Assembly (NCBI GenBank): GCA_013138675.1
Contig: WTCH01000368.1
Coordinates: forward strand, 1-13,878
Direction of reading: 5' to 3'
From: Woeseiaceae bacterium
GTDB lineage: Bacteria; Pseudomonadota; Gammaproteobacteria; Steroidobacterales; Woeseiaceae
DNA length: 13,878 nucleotides
Positions 8,825 to 13,878 of this stretch are shown here, in pieces (position 1 is the first letter of the stretch; each line of letters begins with the position of its first letter). The translations under genes were made by a program, and so were the position numbers. Below the pieces are notes generated by a model. It searched no databases and was not told where the DNA came from. It saw only the letters and a program-made list of their open reading frames with translations.

Positions 8825-10364
8825 AGAGGAGCTCAATGGTCTGTTGTGCAGATTCGGACCAGCTGAAGCGCGCTGATGCCGCTCGAATGCAGATTTTCTG
8901 CCAGGCGTCATTGTGCGTGCTTTTCAATTCAACTGCGCGTACGACAGAATCGACGAATGCGGTTGCCTGTTCAGTGGGTGTGCTGCCGTTAAATACAAAG
9001 CCAGATCGATCGTCCTTGACCGTGTCTTTCAGCCCGCCAACACCATGTACGACACAGGGTTGCGTCGCGCGCATGGCGAGCATCTGGCTGATACCACAGG
9101 GCTCGAAGCTCGACGGCATCAGGAACAGGTCGCCAGCACGGTACAGCGGATCAGCCAGCGATTCGGAGTAGCCGCACAGGAACAGCACGTTGTCATGACG
9201 TTTGGCCACGTCCAGCATCTGTTGTTCGAATGGTTTTTCGCCACTACCGAGCAGGATGAGGACCCCCTGGGAACCGAGGTCATCGAGTATGGCGTCGAGA
9301 GCCGTGCGTCCGTCAGGCAGCTTCTCGAAGAGCAGGGCAGCTTTCTGTCGCACCAGTCGACCGACGCTCGTTAGCACGTGTTTTGGCCGCCGCTTTGGCA
9401 ACGATGCCAGTCTTTCCTGGGCGAGCTTGTGCATCGCATTGTCCGGGTCGGCAGCAGCCCATGCCTCCACTTGCTCGGACGCAATATTGAGGATGCGCTG
9501 CCAACCGGGCCGGCGCCCCTTGGGCCCGTTGTAGAAGCAGCCATTCAGAACGCCAACCAGGCGGCCTTGCTGCTTCGCTTTAATTAACTCGGTCTCGAGT
9601 CCCTCGCCACCAATGAAGCCCGTCGCTGGATCGCTCGGCTCGCAAATCTCGTTCGCATAGGTCGGTGACACCGTGCTGATTTTGTCTGTGAGCCGAATGG
9701 CAGCGGCCATCGGGTTGTAACACTCGGGGTAGAAAGGATCGCCCAGTGCCGAATGCGAATAGTGAAGACCCGGAAACCACGACTCGAGCGCAGACTCGTC
9801 GCCACTCAATGGGCGTACGCCCTGGTAGGAAAGGTTGTGAATGGTAAACACAGTGCGAATATTGCGTAGCTGACGGTAGTCGGACCCGAACTCGCGCAAC
9901 ACGGCGTAGGTCGCGGCATGCCAGTCATGCAAGTGAACGACATCGGGCATTGCGTCGAGTTGGTCTATCCATGTCGCAGTGGCAGCAGCGAAGAAGGCGA
10001 ACTTGTTGGAGTCGGTCGCGAAGGGTCGCTCAGGCTCGTCGCTGCAGTAGACCCGACCAGGCCCGTGCGGTGAGAACAACGGGTGCTCGAACGCAAGATT
10101 CTGAACCTGCGGTTCGCTGCCGGGAACGTCGTAGACGTCTACGTCTTCATCCTTGCCACGAAACAAGACACGGACTGCGCCAATTCTCTTCGCGCCGGGC
10201 AATCGATGAAACATGCCATAGGAGGGCGTGAGAATTGTTGCTGTCCAGTCCTTGTCTGCGAGCGCCGCTGGCAGGTCGCGCACGATATCGCCAACACCGC
10301 CGACCTTGCCGCCCTTTAGCGCACCGTTCTCGGCTGCCAGGAAGATGACGTGCTTGGTTCCGAT
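8811..10364 (-). CDS. glgA: Glycogen synthase GlgA, probable non-ATG start (ATC)
   Basis: This GT5 enzyme transfers glucose from ADP-glucose to the growing alpha-1,4 chain. Open frame and homology-like sequence run from directly after the glgC stop. The first standard start codon, GTG at 10283, would remove the first beta strand (HVIFLAAE) and the ADP-glucose-binding motif KVGGVGD, which are encoded just upstream. The best start is ATC at 10364, eight bases after an AGGA, giving 517 residues; ACG at 10370 is another option. In that numbering Lys20 starts KVGG, HLHDWH is at about 145-149, GRLVRQK at 336-342, and FEPCGISQMLAMR with Glu421 at 420-432, followed by GVGGLKDTV. The protein differs from E. 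coli GlgA (477) in places such as LNGCFYNGPKGRRPGW and an altered helix after QK. Glycogen synthase function is confident; the start codon is not. Confidence 0.9.
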   Translation of the reverse strand: MGTKHVIFLAAENGALKGGKVGGVGDIVRDLPAALADKDWTATILTPSYGMFHRLPGAKRIGAVRVLFRGKDEDVDVYDVPGSEPQVQNLAFEHPLFSPHGPGRVYCSDEPERPFATDSNKFAFFAAATATWIDQLDAMPDVVHLHDWHAATYAVLREFGSDYRQLRNIRTVFTIHNLSYQGVRPLSGDESALESWFPGLHYSHSALGDPFYPECYNPMAAAIRLTDKISTVSPTYANEICEPSDPATGFIGGEGLETELIKAKQQGRLVGVLNGCFYNGPKGRRPGWQRILNIASEQVEAWAAADPDNAMHKLAQERLASLPKRRPKHVLTSVGRLVRQKAALLFEKLPDGRTALDAILDDLGSQGVLILLGSGEKPFEQQMLDVAKRHDNVLFLCGYSESLADPLYRAGDLFLMPSSFEPCGISQMLAMRATQPCVVHGVGGLKDTVKDDRSGFVFNGSTPTEQATAFVDSVVRAVELKSTHNDAWQKICIRAASARFSWSESAQQTIELLYDNA

Positions 10365-10372
10365 AGTCGTTG

Positions 10373-10376
10373 TCCT
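10373..10376 (-). promoter_or_regulatory. Possible ribosome binding site for the ATC start of glgA
   Basis: AGGA sits in the 15-base gap after the glgC stop, 8 bases before ATC at 10364 and only 2 before ACG at 10370. Spacing therefore favours ATC. The match is short. Confidence 0.35.
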
Positions 10377-10379
10377 GCT

Positions 10380-11663
10380 CTACCGCGTGAAATGCAGGTG
10401 CTGGTCTAGCATATCGGGCGTCACGAGAGTCAGACCACTCTTGGTGGCGCGGAAGCCACGTTCCCGGTCCGCGTCTGCGTCTTCTCCGATAACTGTTCCC
10501 GGTGCGATCTTCGCGCCCGCATCGATGATGGCTTTGTTGATGCGACACCCTTCACCAATTTCGACGTCTGGCAATATCACGGAGTCGGTAACCGTGCTGT
10601 AGGATTCCACGGAGACGCGTGAGAACAGTAGTGAGTGGTAGATTTTGGCGCCAGATATGACACAGCCGCCCGACACCATCGACTGGATGGCTTCGCCACG
10701 GCGGTCAGGCTCATCGAAAATAAACTTCGCCGGTGGCGACTGGATCTGGTGTGTGTAAACCGGCCAGGACTGGTCGTACAAATTGAGTTGCGGCACGACC
10801 GACACAAGTTCCATGTTCGCTTCCCAGAAGGCTTGCAGAGTTCCGACGTCGCGCCAGTAAGCCTGCTCCCCCGTTTCCGGGTCACGAAAGGCATAGGCGT
10901 AAACCTGGTAGTCCTTGATGATGGAAGGAATTACATTGCGGCCGAAGTCATGTTGTGTCCCCGGTGTGTCAGCGTCCTTGATGACCTGCTCATACAGGAA
11001 TTCAGTGTTGAACACGTAGTTGCCCATCGATGCCAGGCAGTAGCCGGGACTGCCCGGAATCGGGTTGGGTTTCTTGGGCTTCTCGTCGAATGCGATGATG
11101 CGGCCGGTCTCATCCACTGTCATGACGCCAAACTGTCCGGCAGCTTCCTCGACAGGCATTTCGATGCAGCAAATCGTCATATCGGCCTTACGTTCCTCAT
11201 GCGCGGCGAGGAACGGCCCGTAGTCCATTTTGTAAACGTGGTCACCCGACAAAATGAGGACGTACTTCGGATTATGCGTCCGGATGATGTCGAGGTTCTG
11301 GTAGATGGCATCCGCTGTGCCGCGATACCACTCGCCACCGACCCGTTGCGAGGCAGGCAGGATTTCGACGAACTCCTTGCTGCCGCCCTGGAACCAGGAC
11401 CAGCCGTGGACCAGGTGTCGGACCAGCGAGTGCGCCTTGTACTGCGTCAGTACGCCCATGCGACGTATGCCGGAGTTCAGGCAATTGGACAGCGTGAAGT
11501 CGATGATGCGGTATTTGCCACCGAAATACAGTGCTGGTTTCGCTCGCCAGGCTGTCAGTTCGTGGAGTCGTGAACCTCGTCCGCCAGCGAGTACGAGCGC
11601 CAGCGTTTCGCGCGTCATGCGACTGACGAAGCGAGAGTCGGTTGAGTGGTTATATAGGGACAT
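10380..11663 (-). CDS. glgC: Glucose-1-phosphate adenylyltransferase GlgC
   Basis: The enzyme makes ADP-glucose from ATP and glucose-1-phosphate, the committed and usually allosteric step of glycogen synthesis. With the ATG at 11663 it has 427 residues and its numbering matches E. coli GlgC (431). The nucleotidyltransferase domain has LALVLAGGRGSRL (about 21-33), RAKPALYFGGKYRIIDF (about 40-56), the catalytic Asp141 in SGDHVYKMDY, and the glucose-1-phosphate lysine Lys195 in FDEKPKKP. A left-handed beta-helix domain follows (about 300-415, with VILPDVEIGEGCRINKAIIDAG). The position of the E. coli activator lysine (Lys39) is Trp here. Earlier starts are possible (ATG 11675, TTG 11693); none has a good ribosome binding site, and 11663 was chosen from family length. 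It lies 66 bases after malQ. Its TAG stop is in the same frame as glgA. Confidence 0.94.
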   Translation of the reverse strand: MSLYNHSTDSRFVSRMTRETLALVLAGGRGSRLHELTAWRAKPALYFGGKYRIIDFTLSNCLNSGIRRMGVLTQYKAHSLVRHLVHGWSWFQGGSKEFVEILPASQRVGGEWYRGTADAIYQNLDIIRTHNPKYVLILSGDHVYKMDYGPFLAAHEERKADMTICCIEMPVEEAAGQFGVMTVDETGRIIAFDEKPKKPNPIPGSPGYCLASMGNYVFNTEFLYEQVIKDADTPGTQHDFGRNVIPSIIKDYQVYAYAFRDPETGEQAYWRDVGTLQAFWEANMELVSVVPQLNLYDQSWPVYTHQIQSPPAKFIFDEPDRRGEAIQSMVSGGCVISGAKIYHSLLFSRVSVESYSTVTDSVILPDVEIGEGCRINKAIIDAGAKIAPGTVIGEDADADRERGFRATKSGLTLVTPDMLDQHLHFTR

Positions 11664-11729
11664 TTTGGGGAGCATCCGGAAGAAAAGCGGCAAAGCCTTA
11701 GTCTGCCAGAACTTTGTTACGAGTGTGCT

Positions 11730-13277
11730 TCAGTCTTGTAATGCGCGCCCGGAATGCTCGACCAGGCTTGCGACCTGGCCACGTATATCGTTTGTCAGTT
11801 GCCCATCCTGGAAACGCCAACGCCAGTTATTGCTCGATGTGCCCGGCGTATTCAATCGCGCCTCGGAGCCAAGTCCGAGGTAGTCCTGCAATGGCGCAAT
11901 AGCGAGTTTGGCATCAGTGGAGAAGGCCGCCCTGATCATGTCTGTGCTGATCGTCTCCGCCATACCGCCGGTGACCTGTAGTGCGGCCTGTTGCGTTTCC
12001 TTGATATCGAACTCGCTGCGAATATCGTCAGGGCTGCCACTGAACCAGCCGACTGTAGTGTCGTTGTCGTGTGTGCCCGTATAGCAGACGCTGTTTGGCG
12101 TAACGTTCAGAAGATCAAAATCCTCGTCCGCAACGTCAAACTGCAGGACAACCATGCCCGGGATGTTGTGCCGTTCCCGGAGCGCGTCTACCGCCGGTGT
12201 GATGACGCCCAGGTCTTCGGCCACAATCGGCAAATTGCCGAGCGCGTCCTTCATCGCATCAAATATCGCGTCGCCCGGACCAGGTTCCCAGGTACCGGTC
12301 TTTGCTGTCTCGGACTCGGCCGGCACTGACCAGTACGCCTCAAAGCCCCGGAAATGATCGATACGGACCATATCCGCCAGGGCAGCCGACGCGCTTAGCC
12401 GCTCAGCCCACCAGCGGTAATTGCTGCGGGCGTGCACGTCCCAGTCGTAGAGAGGATTGCCCCAAAGCTGGCCATCTTTCGAAAAGTAGTCCGGCGGCAC
12501 GCCGGCAACGGCGTCAGGCCGGCCATCGCGGTCAATGCGCAGGATCTCGGGATGTGCCCAGGCATCGGCGCTGTCCAGGGCAATACAGATCGGCATGTCA
12601 CCGAACAGCCGCACGCCATGACTGTTCGCGTATTCGCGCAGGCGCCCCCATTGTTCAAAGAACAGGAATTGAATGACCTTGATATCGGCAATCTGGGTAT
12701 CCGCGCTGGCCGCGAGCTCACTCATGGCCTCAGGCTCCCGGTGCACGTATTTCGGGGCCCACTCGGGCCACGGTCGCTCGCCGTGCTGGGTCTTTAGAAT
12801 GCGGTACAGGGCGTAGTCTTTCAGCCACAGCTCGTCATTGTTTTCGACGAACGTGTCACAAGCGGCCTTTAGGGACGGGCTCGCCCGTTCTTCGAAACGT
12901 CCGGCGGCAAGTCGCAACAGGCGACTCTTTATAGGAATGAGCGCCCCGTAATCGACATGGTCGCCAGGCAATGCTGCGAGTTCCTGCGCCTCGTCCTTCT
13001 CCAGCAGGCCTTTTGCGATCAGGTCACCGACGTCGATCAGAAGTTCGTTGCCGGCAAATGTGGACAGCGGCTGATACGGCGAATCGCCATAAGCCGTGGG
13101 TCCTGTTGGTAAAAACTGCCAAACACCCAGTTGCATTTCGTTCATTGCGGCGACGAACTCAAACGCACTTTGGCCTATCTCGCCGATCCCGTACGGACCA
13201 GGCAGTGACGTGATATGCAGGCATACCCCTGCCTGTCTGCCGGGTGGCAGAACATTTCCTGAATCACTGTTCGTCAT
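11730..13277 (-). CDS. malQ: 4-alpha-glucanotransferase (amylomaltase) MalQ
   Basis: The enzyme moves malto-oligosaccharide units between chains and releases glucose, so it recycles the short chains left by GlgX and GlgP. With the ATG at 13277 it has 515 residues, the size of the short GH77 amylomaltases rather than the roughly 690-residue E. coli MalQ, which carries extra N-terminal domains. Motifs are GVCLHITSLPGPYGIG near the N-terminus, GDSPYQPLSTFAGN, GVPPDYFSKDGQLWGNPLYDW (about 259-279), MVRIDHFRGF with nucleophile Asp307, IVAEDLG with acid/base Glu354, and YTGTHDNDT with Asp404. A TTG at 13313 would add 12 residues but has no ribosome binding site; the ATG at 13277 also lacks an obvious one. 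It is the first gene of the glycogen operon and faces the divergent promoter region with the large inverted repeat. Confidence 0.94.
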   Translation of the reverse strand: MTNSDSGNVLPPGRQAGVCLHITSLPGPYGIGEIGQSAFEFVAAMNEMQLGVWQFLPTGPTAYGDSPYQPLSTFAGNELLIDVGDLIAKGLLEKDEAQELAALPGDHVDYGALIPIKSRLLRLAAGRFEERASPSLKAACDTFVENNDELWLKDYALYRILKTQHGERPWPEWAPKYVHREPEAMSELAASADTQIADIKVIQFLFFEQWGRLREYANSHGVRLFGDMPICIALDSADAWAHPEILRIDRDGRPDAVAGVPPDYFSKDGQLWGNPLYDWDVHARSNYRWWAERLSASAALADMVRIDHFRGFEAYWSVPAESETAKTGTWEPGPGDAIFDAMKDALGNLPIVAEDLGVITPAVDALRERHNIPGMVVLQFDVADEDFDLLNVTPNSVCYTGTHDNDTTVGWFSGSPDDIRSEFDIKETQQAALQVTGGMAETISTDMIRAAFSTDAKLAIAPLQDYLGLGSEARLNTPGTSSNNWRWRFQDGQLTNDIRGQVASLVEHSGRALQD

Positions 13278-13320
13278 TATATGTTGTTGTTGCGAACCAT
13301 CCGAATTGGGCAATTAGGGA

Positions 13321-13348
13321 AATTAATCGCGACAGGGGTGACAGGCAA
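13321..13348 (-). promoter_or_regulatory. Weak candidate promoter for the malQ-glg operon
   Basis: On the minus strand TTGCCT (13348-13343) is followed after 16 bases by TTAATT (13326-13321). The -35 overlaps the outer edge of the left arm of the inverted repeat, as expected if the repeat is an operator. The -10 match is poor (3 of 6), so this is a tentative placement. Confidence 0.25.
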
Positions 13349-13395
13349 TGCAATGCATACGTATTCAAAGCATGAATACGTATGCATTGCATTGC
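13345..13395. promoter_or_regulatory. Perfect 22-bp inverted repeat, probable double operator between divergent genes
   Basis: Left arm 13345-13366 and right arm 13374-13395 are exact reverse complements around a 7-base loop (AAAGCAT). Each arm contains GCAATGCAATGC and an ATACGTAT core. Each core lies in an almost symmetric 14-mer, TGCATACGTATTCA on the left and TGAATACGTATGCA on the right. Core centres are 19 bp apart, about two helical turns. The element lies 68-75 bases from the starts of malQ and the receptor gene. A palindrome centred on CG is typical of LacI-family operators, which often control maltodextrin genes; that assignment is inference. No such pair of sites was found elsewhere in the window. 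Confidence 0.65.
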
Positions 13396-13420
13396 TCCAA
13401 TCCGGTGCGGTTCCTAAGAT
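13392..13420 (+). promoter_or_regulatory. Candidate sigma-70 promoter of the TonB-dependent receptor gene
   Basis: TTGCTC (13392-13397) and TAAGAT (13415-13420) are spaced by exactly 17 bases. The -35 overlaps the last four bases of the inverted repeat, so a bound regulator would block polymerase. The predicted start near 13427 leaves a leader of about 45 bases. Confidence 0.4.
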
Positions 13421-13456
13421 GCGGAAAGCGTTATATCCAAATACCAGACCTTGTTC

Positions 13457-13462
13457 GGGGGA
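13457..13462 (+). promoter_or_regulatory. Shine-Dalgarno site of the receptor gene
   Basis: GGGGGA lies 8 bases before the ATG at 13471. It is one of the few strong ribosome binding sites in the window and fixes the receptor start. Confidence 0.65.
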
Positions 13463-13470
13463 AAACTCAG

Positions 13471-13878
13471 ATGGTCACTAAGAAACACTATAATTTTTAC
13501 CGTTCAGCCGTATCGCTGGCTGTAGCAGCCGCACTGCCTGGCGCCGTTATGGCGCAGGACGCTGACTCCGAGGACGAGGTTATCGAGGATATCATCACGA
13601 CAGGCATTCGCATGTCGATCCTCGATTCAACTGCCACTAAACGCAACGCTGACACGATTTCAGACGTGATCGATGCAGGCCCGCTGGGTTCGCTGCCTGA
13701 TCAGTCCATCGCTGACGCGCTGGGCCGCGCTCCGGGCGTGACCACGATTCGCGATTCCGGCCAGTCGTCGCAGCTCAATATTCGCGGCATGAATGGCGAC
13801 TTCATCGCAACGACGTTGAACGGCAGAGAGCAGCCATCAACGGCAGGCTATTCAGAAGCCACGCGTTGGATGTCATTC
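13471..13878 (+). CDS. TonB-dependent outer-membrane receptor, N-terminal part (cut by window end)
   Basis: Only the first 136 residues are present; the frame is open to the window end. A signal peptide (residues 1-28, hydrophobic SLAVAAALPGAV, cut after VMA) targets it for export. After an acidic stretch, IEDIITTGIR (38-47) resembles the TonB box seen in receptors of the Xanthomonas/Caulobacter/Alteromonadales type. The plug domain begins around residue 64 with SDVIDAGPLGSLPDQSIADAL, then GRAPGV, LNIRGM (102-107) and LNGREQPST (116-124). Such receptors are energised by TonB-ExbBD and carry bulky substrates across the outer membrane. The divergent position opposite malQ and the shared operator-like repeat suggest malto-oligosaccharides or other alpha-glucans as substrate. 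That is inference, because the barrel and its ligand-binding loops lie outside the window. Confidence 0.9.
   Translation, partial: MVTKKHYNFYRSAVSLAVAAALPGAVMAQDADSEDEVIEDIITTGIRMSILDSTATKRNADTISDVIDAGPLGSLPDQSIADALGRAPGVTTIRDSGQSSQLNIRGMNGDFIATTLNGREQPSTAGYSEATRWMSF

Noticed and set aside
8825..8911. Extension of GlgB to the ATG at 8911
   Set aside because: The extra 29 residues resemble no branching-enzyme sequence and lie antisense-free but out of frame within glgA coding sequence; the 8824 start gives normal length and E. coli-like numbering (Asp405).
13345..13395. The large inverted repeat as an intrinsic terminator or a transposon end
   Set aside because: It sits between two divergent starts where no transcript needs to end, has no T-tract, and there is no transposase or target duplication. 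An operator explains the position better.
1..13878. CRISPR arrays, tRNA or rRNA genes, insertion sequences, prophage genes
   Set aside because: No direct-repeat arrays, cloverleaf-like or rRNA sequences, transposase or integrase motifs were seen on either strand.

Overview
The window reads as part of a chromosome from a moderately GC-rich Gram-negative bacterium. A TonB-dependent outer-membrane receptor, a compact glycogen cluster and proteobacterial-type protein sequences make a gammaproteobacterium the best guess, possibly a marine, Woeseia-like or Xanthomonadales-like lineage. The lineage is inference; no rRNA or other phylogenetic marker is present.

Layout. On the plus strand, 56-553 encodes a small exported protein of unknown function. 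It is followed by an aldehyde dehydrogenase of the succinate-semialdehyde dehydrogenase type (674-2122), which has its own promoter-like sequence. From 13277 down to 2176 the minus strand carries one tightly packed operon in the order malQ-glgC-glgA-glgB-glgP-glgX. Its end converges on the dehydrogenase gene with only about 53 bases between stop codons. At the right edge, a TonB-dependent receptor gene (from 13471, cut by the window end) is transcribed divergently from malQ.

How the genes work together. GlgC makes ADP-glucose, GlgA polymerises it, and GlgB adds branches. GlgP releases glucose-1-phosphate from the outer chains, GlgX cuts the limit-dextrin branches, and MalQ recycles the short malto-oligosaccharides. 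The operon is therefore a full glycogen synthesis and breakdown cycle. The receptor may bring alpha-glucan oligosaccharides through the outer membrane to feed it.

Two points stand out. First, glgA has no ATG, GTG or TTG start upstream of its essential KxGG motif. The only reading that keeps the N-terminus starts at a non-standard codon (best candidate ATC at 10364) or reads through the TAG of glgC, which lies in the same frame. Second, the divergent malQ/receptor intergenic region holds a perfect 22-bp inverted repeat with a 7-base loop. It contains two copies of an ATACGTAT core and looks like a double operator for a LacI-type maltodextrin or glycogen regulator.
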